This document shows positions 1 through 7,617 of a stretch of DNA of 43,131 nt, in pieces (the first letter of the stretch is position 1; the number at the start of each line of letters is the position of its first letter). This DNA comes from Anaerolineae bacterium (GTDB taxonomy: Bacteria > Chloroflexota > Anaerolineae > Aggregatilineales > Phototrophicaceae). The DNA lies in NCBI GenBank assembly GCA_023382675.1, contig JAHDWN010000048.1, forward strand, positions 1 through 43,131, read 5' to 3'. The notes under the pieces were generated by a model, which did not search any database, was not told the origin of the DNA, and was given only the letters and a program-made list of their open reading frames with translations. The position numbers and the translations under genes were made by a program.

Positions 1-179
1 GCGATACACTATGAACCATTAAGAACCCATCGAGGATTTTGATGCGTTTGCCCTGATACAGACTCGGCTTGATGTGGGCTAACGAAATGATTGTGGCTAT
101 AATCATCTCTTGTGCAAAGCTAGTCACTAATACTCATCCACAATCAATTGACCTTTATATTTCCACAGGCGAGTGTCTT

Positions 180-1994
180 ATGTCTCAGGTATTCATTAGC
201 TATTCGCGAAAAAATGCGTCTGCAGCAGAGTTCTTTTTCCGAGCGTTGACCGAGATTGGAGCGGAGCCTTTCATCGACCACGACGGCATTTCGTTGGGGG
301 ACGGTTGGATGGAAAGAATCGGCGCTGCGATTTCAGAGTGCCGGTTCTTCGTGTTGCTTGTGACCAAAGATTCGCTGGACTCGAACTACGTTCGCGAGGA
401 GTTTGGCTTCGCTCACATGCTCAAGAAATCGATTATTCCGGTCATGCTGGAGCAAGTCGATTTCGCCAGGTTGGGGCGATTATTCCCCATCACTACGCTG
501 CAACAGGTCGAACTCTACGGATGGGATCTCGACCGTGACGATCCCAAATGGGCACAGGCATTCCAGTACCTTCAACAGTTGTTACACCAGCCGACTCCGG
601 ATGGGGTGGCCGAGGACCCCTTGCTCGGCTTCAAGCAGCGTGGAATCACGCAGATATATGCAAGTCGCAAAGATGCCGAACATGAAATCGCGTATGACCT
701 TACCCGTGACGGTGTCACGCGTATCAATATTATCGGCATATCGCTCAACGACTTCACCGATGGTCAGAATGGTATCTTGCACGATGCCTGGAAGCGAGTG
801 CGCAGCTATATCAAACAGGACTCGCGTGCCCTTGAAATCCGCATTCTGCTGACACATCCCGAAAGCCTGGGAAGTCACCTGCGTGCCAGGGCGGAAGAGC
901 GGGAACAGCCCGGCCCGCTTGATCAAAGCCGACTCAAACGACATGTGTTAGAGACAGTGACCGAGATTAAGTATCTGCGTGCCGAGGCTGAGAGACTCGC
1001 CAAAAGCAGTGGCAAAAAGCAACCGCGGGTGAGCCTGGAGTGTCGGCTCTACTTCGGCGCGCCTATCCTCTTCTTGTGCCAGACAGACACCGTCAGCTAT
1101 GTCCAGCAGTACTATTACTGGCGCGGGCGTCAGGATAATCCTGGTGCGCCGATCATGAAGTGCGTCAAAGCGGCAAATCCTCAGGTTGAACATGGGATGC
1201 ATGGCGAATTAGAGGCCCACTTCGACTGGATCTGGACGAATGACATCGCCTCGATCAGCGCTGAGGAATGGCTCGATGCGCATGTCGTTGGCATTGAGTC
1301 CGGTGCATATTCAACGGGCCTGGTCAATTTCTTCAACAACTTCGACAGCCAGGTCGATGTCTATTCAGACCAGAACCAGGCGCGCAGTCGCATCCAATAT
1401 CTGATGGGGCACGCGAAAACGCGTCTCTGGATTATGGGGATTTCGTTGCATTCCTTCTTCTTCCAGCAGCCAAGCAATGATCTACTCCTGACGATCAACG
1501 CGCTCGCCGAACGCGGGGAGGCCGACATCCGTGTCTTGTTGATCGACCCTGAGTCGGAACAGGCCCGCTACCGCTCCTATCGTGAGTCGCTCTTTCATCT
1601 TGACACGCCGACTGATTTCGAGGAATTCTCGAAGAACTTATTCGGAAAACAGCGGCTCTATCGTGACACATGGCTGACTGTTGACACCATCAAGCGGTTG
1701 TCGAAGAAATATGCCAACGTCACCGGTAGGCTCTACTCGTCTGCACCGGCATGTTTCATTCTTATGGTCGATGATTCTGTGATTGTCGAGCAATACATCT
1801 ATGGCATCATCGGCAAAAGCGGCATTGTCCCGGAAATACTTGGGCGTCAAATGCCTGTCATGGAGTACCGGCGGGTGCCGCCGAATTTGTTCCGCTTCGA
1901 CCCAAATCGTGCTGCATACCTGCTGCTGGAAGATCACTTCAACTTCGTCTGGGAGCACTACAGCCGCGACTTTCCAGCTCCGGCCACCCCTTAG
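180..1994 (+). CDS. TIR-domain protein with duplicated C-terminal module
   Basis: This is a 604-residue protein. Residues 1-130 form a TIR domain: it opens with VFISYSRKN, the BB-loop region reads FIDHDGISLGDGW (31-43), and S68-x-Y-x-x-x-E74 matches the usual SxWCxxE pattern, so the NADase glutamate is present. The rest holds two copies of a roughly 190-residue module. Copy one has INIIGISLNDF, EIRILLTHPES and CRLYFGAPILF; copy two has LWIMGISLHSF, DIRVLLIDPES and GRLYSSAPACF. The layout recalls PLD-like uncharacterised domains, but I see no HxK catalytic motif. I chose the ATG at 180 because TIR homology starts there and AGGCGAG (167-173) precedes it by 6 nt; an in-frame ATG at 69 would add 37 unrelated residues. 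TIR proteins of this kind usually consume NAD in antiphage defence or signalling. TIR call firm; function inferred. Confidence 0.88.
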   Translation: MSQVFISYSRKNASAAEFFFRALTEIGAEPFIDHDGISLGDGWMERIGAAISECRFFVLLVTKDSLDSNYVREEFGFAHMLKKSIIPVMLEQVDFARLGRLFPITTLQQVELYGWDLDRDDPKWAQAFQYLQQLLHQPTPDGVAEDPLLGFKQRGITQIYASRKDAEHEIAYDLTRDGVTRINIIGISLNDFTDGQNGILHDAWKRVRSYIKQDSRALEIRILLTHPESLGSHLRARAEEREQPGPLDQSRLKRHVLETVTEIKYLRAEAERLAKSSGKKQPRVSLECRLYFGAPILFLCQTDTVSYVQQYYYWRGRQDNPGAPIMKCVKAANPQVEHGMHGELEAHFDWIWTNDIASISAEEWLDAHVVGIESGAYSTGLVNFFNNFDSQVDVYSDQNQARSRIQYLMGHAKTRLWIMGISLHSFFFQQPSNDLLLTINALAERGEADIRVLLIDPESEQARYRSYRESLFHLDTPTDFEEFSKNLFGKQRLYRDTWLTVDTIKRLSKKYANVTGRLYSSAPACFILMVDDSVIVEQYIYGIIGKSGIVPEILGRQMPVMEYRRVPPNLFRFDPNRAAYLLLEDHFNFVWEHYSRDFPAPATP

Positions 1995-2161
1995 TGTCAC
2001 TCGATCTTTATTGACGCTCTGACTCTGTGGGTGAGTCTGCCGATGACTCCTCAACAGTGGCCATCATGACAAATTGTTACACAAGGGATGACAATCAGCA
2101 CTTGCCCCAAACTGCGTGCGCTGATCAGGATCGAGTCGGCGTTAGTAGGGGGTAATTTAAG

Positions 2162-2695
2162 ATGACAGATAAGTTAGAAGAGAATGCCTCCACCGATAAG
2201 CGCGACCGCACCTTCCTCGCGATCATCCTGATCCTGGCGGGCGTCGTTACGCTGCTTTTCAATTTTGTGACCGTGAGTGAGTCGCTTGCTTTGCTGCTGT
2301 TCCCGCTGCTGGGTGTCGTGTTTCTGGCCTGGGGCTTGATCACCTGGCGCTACGGCTTCACCATTCCGGGCTGCATCATCACCGGCCTGGGCGCGGGCGT
2401 CTGGCTCACGCAGCAAATGACGAATCTCCAGGGCGAGGCTGAAGGCGGCATCATCGTGCTGGGGCTGGCGTTCGGCTTCCTCGGCATCGCGCTCATGAAC
2501 ATCTTGTTCAAGCAGAAGGCCTATTGGTGGCCGCTCATACCGGGGATCATCCTCGGTGTCGTCGGCTTGCTCCTGACCATCAGCACCCAGCAGTCGCTTG
2601 ACCTGCTGGACGTGATCGGTCGCTACTGGCCGATCGTGCTGGTGCTCATTGGCCTCTGGCTGCTCTTCGGTCGCCCGCGTCAGCAGCAGACGTAG
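2162..2695 (+). CDS. small multi-pass membrane protein
   Basis: This 177-residue protein has a charged N-terminus (about 1-17) followed by roughly six hydrophobic segments, such as FLAIILILAGVVTLLFNF, LALLLFPLLGVVFLAWGL, IIVLGLAFGFLGIALMNI and WPLIPGIILGVVGLLLTI, and ends in WPIVLVLIGLWLLFGRPRQ. The repeated Gly-rich pairs of helices and the final WPIxLxLIGLWLLF motif resemble LiaF/DUF5668-type membrane domains, but the C-terminal sensor half of LiaF is absent. The ATG is preceded by a strong purine tract (GTAGGGGG). It stands alone, convergent with the J-domain gene, and a hairpin terminator follows the stop. Function unknown; coding confidence is high. Confidence 0.8.
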   Translation: MTDKLEENASTDKRDRTFLAIILILAGVVTLLFNFVTVSESLALLLFPLLGVVFLAWGLITWRYGFTIPGCIITGLGAGVWLTQQMTNLQGEAEGGIIVLGLAFGFLGIALMNILFKQKAYWWPLIPGIILGVVGLLLTISTQQSLDLLDVIGRYWPIVLVLIGLWLLFGRPRQQQT

Positions 2696-2715
2696 GCGCG
2701 GCGGTGGAGTCGTGA

Positions 2716-2753
2716 ATCAAAAGGGACACGGTGCGCCGTGTCCCTGATTTTTG
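2716..2753. terminator. bidirectional intrinsic terminator
   Basis: A perfect 9-bp stem, GGGACACGG (2723-2731) with CCGTGTCCC (2736-2744), closes a TGCG tetraloop. It is followed by TGATTTTTG and preceded by AATCAAAA, so both strands end in a U-rich tail. It lies between two convergent genes and can serve both. Confidence 0.85.
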
Positions 2754-2762
2754 TTGCCTGCG

Positions 2763-3686
2763 TCACTCGCCGAGCTGCTTGCGGATGGCGTCGAAGGCGG
2801 CGTTGATCTCCGCCATTTTGGCGGTGAACTCCTGCTTTTTGGCCGGGTGCAAATCCGGGTGATATTGGCGCGCCATGCGCCGGTAAGCCTGCTTGACCTC
2901 GTCCAGCGATGCGCCCAGGTTGACGCCGAGCAGCGCGTAATGCGCCGCCTCGGTCACAGTGTAGCGCTGGCGCTTGCCGCCGGTGTACGTGCGCTGGCGG
3001 CTGCTGCCATCGCTGTAATACTGCGACGCATCGCCGTAGTTGCGCTCGAACTCCTCCCACGGGTCCCAACCGGTATCCTCGAACTCGTCCGGGTCGGGCT
3101 GGCGCTTCTTGTTGCCGCCCATCGAGAAATTGCGCCACGAGTACTTCTGATCGCGCATGTCATCCAGCGGCGTGCGCTTCTTCCAGAAGGGCAGGTCGCC
3201 AAAGCTGGCCGTCGCGAACATACCGGTGATGTACTTGGAGGAGCAGTCAACCACGTTCGTCTTCAGGCCGTCGATTTTGACCGGCGGGCCATATTCGAAC
3301 AGGCGCGGCGCATTGCCCCATTTCCAATCGATGTGCAGCGGGCGGATCTCGACATCGCGCCGCTCGCAGCGATAGGCATAGATGCGCCCGTCCGCCAGCG
3401 CGTGCAGCGCCGCCATCCAGTAATCGACGTGCGCCTCGGTCTTGTCGTCCGGCAGAATGCGCCGGTCGATCAAAAACAGCGTGTGCAGCCGGATCGCCGT
3501 GTTGTATTCATACTTCTCACGGATTTCCGGCAGGCGCAGCGCACGATTGATCACGTAAACCGCGATCCGCTTGCCATTCTTGAGTTCGATGTGCAGATCG
3601 GCATCGTGACCGGCGGGCGCATAAGCGTGCATCCCGGCGTCACCTGCCACGACTGCCATCAAGTGGTCAAGAACAAACTGCTTCAT
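2763..3686 (-). CDS. J-domain protein with novel N-terminal region
   Basis: This 307-residue protein carries a J-domain at its C-terminus (about 240-305). That part shows YALLGVNLGASLDEVKQAYR, then RQYHPDLHP with the HPD motif needed to stimulate an Hsp70 ATPase, then the helix ending in AFDAIRKQL. The first 150 residues are an alpha/beta region I do not recognise (IAVYVINRALRLPEI, TLFLIDRRILP, HVDYWMAALHALADGRIYAY). A low-complexity, Asp/Ser-rich linker (about 190-235) joins the two. A terminal rather than N-terminal J-domain is typical of specialised co-chaperones that target DnaK to one client, so the N-terminal part is probably the client-binding module. It is monocistronic and shares the terminator at 2716-2753 with its convergent neighbour. 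Confidence 0.85.
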   Translation of the reverse strand: MKQFVLDHLMAVVAGDAGMHAYAPAGHDADLHIELKNGKRIAVYVINRALRLPEIREKYEYNTAIRLHTLFLIDRRILPDDKTEAHVDYWMAALHALADGRIYAYRCERRDVEIRPLHIDWKWGNAPRLFEYGPPVKIDGLKTNVVDCSSKYITGMFATASFGDLPFWKKRTPLDDMRDQKYSWRNFSMGGNKKRQPDPDEFEDTGWDPWEEFERNYGDASQYYSDGSSRQRTYTGGKRQRYTVTEAAHYALLGVNLGASLDEVKQAYRRMARQYHPDLHPAKKQEFTAKMAEINAAFDAIRKQLGE

Positions 3687-4158
3687 ACCCTGTCGCTGCT
3701 CCGTTCATAGGCGGCGTTCCAGCGCCGCATACTTCGATTGTAAGCGTAATCCCGCGTGGATTGTGTTCGAAAATTGTACGCTGTAGAAATGTATACTCTT
3801 GATGTGTGCGGACGCTGGTGCAGCCTGCCAGACAAAAAACGCGCGCGTCTTTCATGTCAGAGTCGCTCGCTCTGCTCCATCCGCGCGCTGCCGCCAGAGG
3901 TCTATTGCTGTGTTATTTCAGTGCTGCTTGACCATCCATTCATACGGCCCAATTGTAGCACAAATCGCGTTAGACGCAGGTAAAATCTCGCATAAATGAA
4001 TGCGAACTTGCCCCGATTCAGCGGCGGAAATGCCAAGAGACAGCCAACCTGAGTCTGCCGGATGCTGATCAGTGGGGCATGTCAATTTCGTGGGCGACGA
4101 ATCAGTATCTGAACCTGATTTTGCAAGTTCTAAACGTAAATACTTAAAAGAGCAACTA
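3687..4158. other. gene-poor spacer with one repeat copy
   Basis: I find no convincing gene in this stretch of about 470 nt. It should hold the promoter of the J-domain gene (transcribed leftwards) and the 3' flank of the hypothetical at 4159-4587. It contains the first copy of the 90-bp direct repeat (4041-4130). A 95-codon reading frame on the minus strand (3918-4205) overlaps the neighbour, lacks a ribosome-binding site and shows no family features. Confidence 0.5.
4041..4130. repeat. 90-bp direct repeat, copy 1
   Basis: This 90-bp unit aligns without gaps to 4606-4695 (offset exactly 565 nt), with about 10 mismatches by eye. The longest exact shared block is TTTCGTGGGCGACGAATC. The two copies flank the 142-codon gene at 4159-4587. 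Confidence 0.85.
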
Positions 4159-4587
4159 TCATGGAACCAGATAGTCAATGCTCGCGATATTTGAGAAAGG
4201 GACACACTCCATTATTCGTGTTCCCGCCCCCGTAGTATCAAAGCACACGTAGTCGCTGCCAATCTCCGAAACGACTCGAGATGTCCCCTCTTCGTTGGTT
4301 CGACGTGTTGGAACAACATAAGTCTGTGCGTTCTCAAGCAGAGGCGTCCTCAGTCTAAATGCGATCCGGACATTTTCATCTTGTTCCGCCAAGCCAATGT
4401 ATTCCTCAATAACGTCTGAGAACTGTCTTTCTTGAGCAAGACTTTCTTCCTGCGCATGAGCATCTTTGGTCGGCAAAATGTATAGGATTACCAACGCTTG
4501 TACAACCACTAGGGCAGTTAGAATTACGAGTACATAGGGCATGCTCTGTTTATTCACTTGTAGCTCCATATCCAAATAGACCTTCAT
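4159..4587 (-). CDS. membrane-anchored hypothetical protein
   Basis: This is a 142-residue protein with one N-terminal membrane segment (about 16-39, MPYVLVILTALVVVQALVILYIL). It is followed by an Ala/Glu-rich stretch and a soluble beta-rich tail containing two cysteines (YVCFDTTG and RIMECVPF). I do not recognise the family. The start is uncertain: the ATG at 4587 is followed by in-frame ATGs at codons 7 and 16, and a GGAGGA sits 13 nt upstream of 4587. Base composition is clearly more AT-rich than the neighbours, and a 90-bp direct repeat lies on each side, so the gene may have arrived or been duplicated as a unit. Confidence 0.55.
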   Translation of the reverse strand: MKVYLDMELQVNKQSMPYVLVILTALVVVQALVILYILPTKDAHAQEESLAQERQFSDVIEEYIGLAEQDENVRIAFRLRTPLLENAQTYVVPTRRTNEEGTSRVVSEIGSDYVCFDTTGAGTRIMECVPFSNIASIDYLVP

Positions 4588-4605
4588 TCTCCGTCATTTG
4601 TCCTC

Positions 4606-4695
4606 CAGTCAACCCGAGTCTGCTGGTTGCTAATCAGTAGGGCATGTCAGTTTCGTGGGCGACGAATCCGTATCTGAACCTCACTTTGCAAGTTC
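4606..4695. repeat. 90-bp direct repeat, copy 2
   Basis: This is the second copy of the unit at 4041-4130, in the same orientation. It lies immediately upstream of the minus-strand hypothetical and would therefore include that gene's promoter region. Confidence 0.85.
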
Positions 4696-4800
4696 CAGGT
4701 GTCAACGCCCGACTTGAAATGCCCCCACAAACACGCCATGCAACCCGACGCTATCATCCTACGTAATTCTATCTGATAGGAGCTACACCAGGAGTGGGCG

Positions 4801-5328
4801 ATGAAGGGCCTTAACGAACTGGAATTGCAGGATCTGCGCTGGGTTCAGCCGAGCAGTTGGCGGCGCGAATATGAACTGCGCACCGGCAGCGGTGAACTCG
4901 TCGGCAGGATGGTGCGCCGCGGCTTCTGGCGCGAAGTCGCGGAAGTCGAAGCCGTCGGCAACCGCTGGGTCTTCGAGCGCAAGGGCTTCTTCAACCGCCG
5001 CATCGAGATCCAGTCCGTCGGCACCGGCGAATCGCCGGCGGAATTCGACTATCGCTTCGTCGGCGGCAAGCTCATCTTCCCGGATGGCCGCGAACTCACC
5101 TGGCGGTCGAGCAACTTCTGGAGCACCAAGTGGGCCTGGACGACCGAGGATGGCACGCCCGTCGTCGGCTTCAAGACGGGCGGTGCCTTCAAGCTCAACT
5201 CCGAAATCAGCCTCGACCCCGAACTGGCCGATCAGAAAGGTCTGCCGCTGTTGATCTTCCTCGGCTGGTATCTCTACCTTCTCTTTCATGATGACTCGGC
5301 GGCGGTGGTTGTGGTAGCTGGAACCTAG
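4801..5328 (+). CDS. tubby/LURP-like beta-rich hypothetical protein
   Basis: This 175-residue protein is rich in alternating beta-strand segments with aromatic and charged residues (GRMVRRGFWREVAEVEA, RWVFERKGFFNRRIEIQ, FDYRFVGGKLIFPDGRELTW). It ends in one hydrophobic segment, LPLLIFLGWYLYLLFHDDSAA, then VVVVAG. The pattern of a 12-stranded barrel wrapped around a C-terminal hydrophobic helix is that of tubby C-terminal-like/LURP-one proteins, but this is a structural guess from sequence style. An AGGAG lies 9 nt before the ATG. The last 4 nt overlap the 3' end of the convergent SGNH gene. Role unknown. Confidence 0.65.
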   Translation: MKGLNELELQDLRWVQPSSWRREYELRTGSGELVGRMVRRGFWREVAEVEAVGNRWVFERKGFFNRRIEIQSVGTGESPAEFDYRFVGGKLIFPDGRELTWRSSNFWSTKWAWTTEDGTPVVGFKTGGAFKLNSEISLDPELADQKGLPLLIFLGWYLYLLFHDDSAAVVVVAGT

Positions 5329-6296
5329 CCCGACGCGCCTGCCGTCTGGAAAAAGCGCTCATAGAGCGTCTCGCCGACGTAATGATGCAGGGCGACGCTC
5401 GGATGCGCGTCGCGCGGCGAGACGATCACGTCCTCCCGCTGCCAGGCGGCGGCCACGTCGTACAACTTGAGGATGTCGGTTACGCCGCGCGCCTCGAAAA
5501 CTTGCGCCACGCGATCAACATAGGCGACGCTCGTCACCGGGTCTTGCAGATTGGGGAAGTTGACGACAATCAGCCGTGCTCCGATACTCTCAACGTAATC
5601 AGCGAACGCATTCAGCTCACCCTCATGCACACGCCAGACCGCCGGGTTGTCATAGGCGGCATAGTGCAGCGCCCAGTAGTCGTGGCCGAAGCCCGCGTTC
5701 GCCCGCGCATACACAAAGTCGGCCAGGTGTGATTCCTGCGCCAGCGGCGGGATGTCGGTGATGTTCAGGTTCAGCCCCAGGCTCAGCGAGGCATAGTCGA
5801 TGTCGTTCAGGAAGTACTGCACGATGACGACGTCCGGCTGCACCGGCAGCGCCTTGAGTGTGTCGAGTTGTTCGGGTGTCGATGAGCCGGGGACGCCCAG
5901 GTTGAAGACGGCATAGTCGCTGCCGAGTTCCGCCGCCAGCACGTCGCTGAAGCGGTCGGCGGGATCGACGATGCCCCAGCCCGCCGTCAGCGAATCACCG
6001 ACGATGGCGACCGTCGTTTTGCCCTGCCAGTCCGCCGCTGTCCATTCGCGGTCACGGTAGCCCCAACTGTTCGTCTGCCAGTAGCGTTCCATCCAGTTGT
6101 TCGAGGCCAGCCGCCCCTCGGTGTCGGCGTAGAAATAGCGGAAGTAGGCTTCACCCGCCGCCAGCAGCAGCGTGATCGTCACCAGCGACACCAGCAGCCC
6201 CTGGCTGAGCGTGCGCAGCCAGCGCCAGCGCCGCTGGAGTGTCCCCGCCAGCAGGCAGCCGCCGATCACGGCCAGGACGAGCACTACCGCCGCCAT
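5325..6296 (-). CDS. SGNH/GDSL-type hydrolase, membrane anchored (copy B)
   Basis: This 323-residue protein has two N-terminal hydrophobic segments (about 2-20 and 28-48), followed by an exported SGNH hydrolase domain. Block I is VAIVGDSLTAGWG with the catalytic Ser, the block II Gly lies in NLGVPGSS, block III is NDID, and block V is DAHPSVALHH with the Asp-His pair. All catalytic positions are therefore present. Such enzymes deacylate or de-esterify polysaccharides or lipids at the cell surface; the substrate cannot be read from sequence. It begins 2 nt after the stop of its tandem paralogue (6299-7288), so the pair is one transcript with likely translational coupling. Confidence 0.88.
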   Translation of the reverse strand: MAAVVLVLAVIGGCLLAGTLQRRWRWLRTLSQGLLVSLVTITLLLAAGEAYFRYFYADTEGRLASNNWMERYWQTNSWGYRDREWTAADWQGKTTVAIVGDSLTAGWGIVDPADRFSDVLAAELGSDYAVFNLGVPGSSTPEQLDTLKALPVQPDVVIVQYFLNDIDYASLSLGLNLNITDIPPLAQESHLADFVYARANAGFGHDYWALHYAAYDNPAVWRVHEGELNAFADYVESIGARLIVVNFPNLQDPVTSVAYVDRVAQVFEARGVTDILKLYDVAAAWQREDVIVSPRDAHPSVALHHYVGETLYERFFQTAGASG

Positions 6297-6298
6297 CT

Positions 6299-7288
6299 CT
6301 AGTCCGCGCTCTGCTCGAAGAAGCGCTGGTAGATCGCTTCACCCACCATGTGATGGAAGGCCACGCTCGGATGCGTATCGCGCAGCGAGACGATCCGCTC
6401 TTGCAGCGGCCAGGCGGCGGCCTCGTCAAACAGCTTGAGGACGTCGGTCACGCCGCGCGCCTCGAAGTGCTGCGCCACGCGGTCGATGTAGGCGATGCTC
6501 TTCACCGGGTCGAGCATGTTGGGGAAGATGACCACGATCAGCCGCGCGCCGATGCTGTCTACGTAGTCGATGTAAGCGTCAATCTCTTCCTGATGCAGAT
6601 CCCAGATGGTGACGTTGTCGTAGGCATCGTATGACCACTGCCACCAATCTTTGTTGAACTCGGGGTCGAGGAAGCGGGCGAGCAGGCGCGTATACAGGAA
6701 GTTGCCCAGGTACGACTCCTGCGCCCAATCCGGCGCGGGCTTGGGCGTCGGCAGCAGGCCCAGCCGCAGCCCGGCGTAGTTGATGTCGTTCAGGAAGTAC
6801 TGCAGGATGACCACGTCGGGCGTGGCGAGATCGAACTTCTGCAAAATCTCAAGCTGTTCCGGCGTCGCCGTGCCATACTGCCCCAGGTTGACGACGGCGT
6901 AATCGTCGCCGAGCAGCCCCGCCAGCACCTCCGGATAGCGATCCGCCGGGTCCTGGATGCCCCAGCCTGCCGTGAACGAATCGCCGGTGACGCCGACGAC
7001 CGTCTTGCCCGCGAGATCCGCCGCCGTCCACTCGCGGTCGCGGAAGCCGAGCGCGTTCGTGTGCCAGTAGCGCGCCAGCCAGTTCTCCGTCGCCAGCGAG
7101 ACGGTGTTCTCCGACTCGGCGAAGACGTAGCGGAAGTAGAGTTCGCCCGCGCCCAGGATCAGCGCCACCATGACGTAGGTGATCAGCAGCCCGCGCGCGA
7201 CGCTCTGCCAGCGGTGGAAGCGCTTCTGCACCGCCAGGGCGATCAGCAGCGCGCCCACGGCCAGGAAGATGAGTACGAATGTCAGCAT
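6299..7288 (-). CDS. SGNH/GDSL-type hydrolase, membrane anchored (copy A)
   Basis: This 329-residue protein is a close paralogue of the downstream gene. It has the same two N-terminal hydrophobic helices (LTFVLIFLAVGALLIALAV and ITYVMVALILGAGELYF). The SGNH blocks are GVTGDSFTAGWG, NLGQYGTATPEQLE, NDINYAG and DTHPSVAFHH. The conserved stretch NxxGxRDREWTAADxxGKT before block I is shared by both copies. It is the first gene of a two-gene leftward operon, divergent from the binding-protein gene. Two copies with diverged loops could act on different acyl positions or form a heteromer, which is inference. Confidence 0.88.
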   Translation of the reverse strand: MLTFVLIFLAVGALLIALAVQKRFHRWQSVARGLLITYVMVALILGAGELYFRYVFAESENTVSLATENWLARYWHTNALGFRDREWTAADLAGKTVVGVTGDSFTAGWGIQDPADRYPEVLAGLLGDDYAVVNLGQYGTATPEQLEILQKFDLATPDVVILQYFLNDINYAGLRLGLLPTPKPAPDWAQESYLGNFLYTRLLARFLDPEFNKDWWQWSYDAYDNVTIWDLHQEEIDAYIDYVDSIGARLIVVIFPNMLDPVKSIAYIDRVAQHFEARGVTDVLKLFDEAAAWPLQERIVSLRDTHPSVAFHHMVGEAIYQRFFEQSAD

Positions 7289-7392
7289 TGTGTTTCGCTA
7301 GTGTTCAAATTGAGCGGCTATTGTACCCGAAGCCGACAACTGCCGGGACACCCGAATCGCCCCTTGGTTTTAAGCACCACGAGCCGTCGTAG

Positions 7393-7412
7393 GGACGGCA
7401 TTCTTGCCGTCC
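7393..7412. repeat. REP-like palindrome
   Basis: GGACGGCA and TGCCGTCC form a perfect 8-bp stem with a TTCT loop. It lacks a T-tract, so it is more likely one of the window's REP-like intergenic hairpins than a terminator. Confidence 0.6.
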
Positions 7413-7535
7413 GCGCCCCCGGCTGCGAATAACCGCGTTTCTACAAAACCGGATTTACAGCGCTCTGCATCGGGCAGCCGACCGCCGAAAGCCATGCGCC
7501 CATCGGGCGAATCTTAGCTCATGATGAGAATCGAC

Positions 7536-7564
7536 TTGCTGCGGTGAATTTCGCTATGTTAAAT
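7536..7564 (+). promoter_or_regulatory. putative sigma-70-type promoter of the binding-protein gene
   Basis: TTGCTG (7536-7541) and TTAAAT (7559-7564) are separated by exactly 17 nt and lie about 50 nt upstream of the start codon at 7618. A good ribosome-binding site, AGGAGA (7605-7610), follows 7 nt before the ATG. Confidence 0.5.
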
Positions 7565-7617
7565 TCTTGCTGCGAATAGGGGGTAAGTTACTACGCCTCA
7601 TTTCAGGAGAAACACAC

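Larger units (their letters stand above)
7289..7617. other. divergent promoter region
   Basis: This spacer of about 330 nt lies between the leftward SGNH operon and the rightward binding-protein gene. It contains a perfect 8-bp hairpin (GGACGGCA/TGCCGTCC, loop TTCT, 7393-7412) and a good promoter candidate for the binding protein at 7536-7564. No gene is apparent. Confidence 0.6.

Noticed and set aside
1-120. A minus-strand frame running off the left edge
   Set aside because: The frame is open over about 90 nt, but the stretch is too short to separate a gene end from chance.
69-179. An upstream in-frame ATG for the first TIR gene
   Set aside because: The 37 extra residues are unrelated to TIR domains, and AGGCGAG precedes the ATG at 180.
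3918-4205. A 95-codon minus-strand frame
   Set aside because: It has no ribosome-binding site or recognisable features, overlaps the 4159-4587 gene, and its middle is the 90-bp repeat, whose other copy is not open in this frame.
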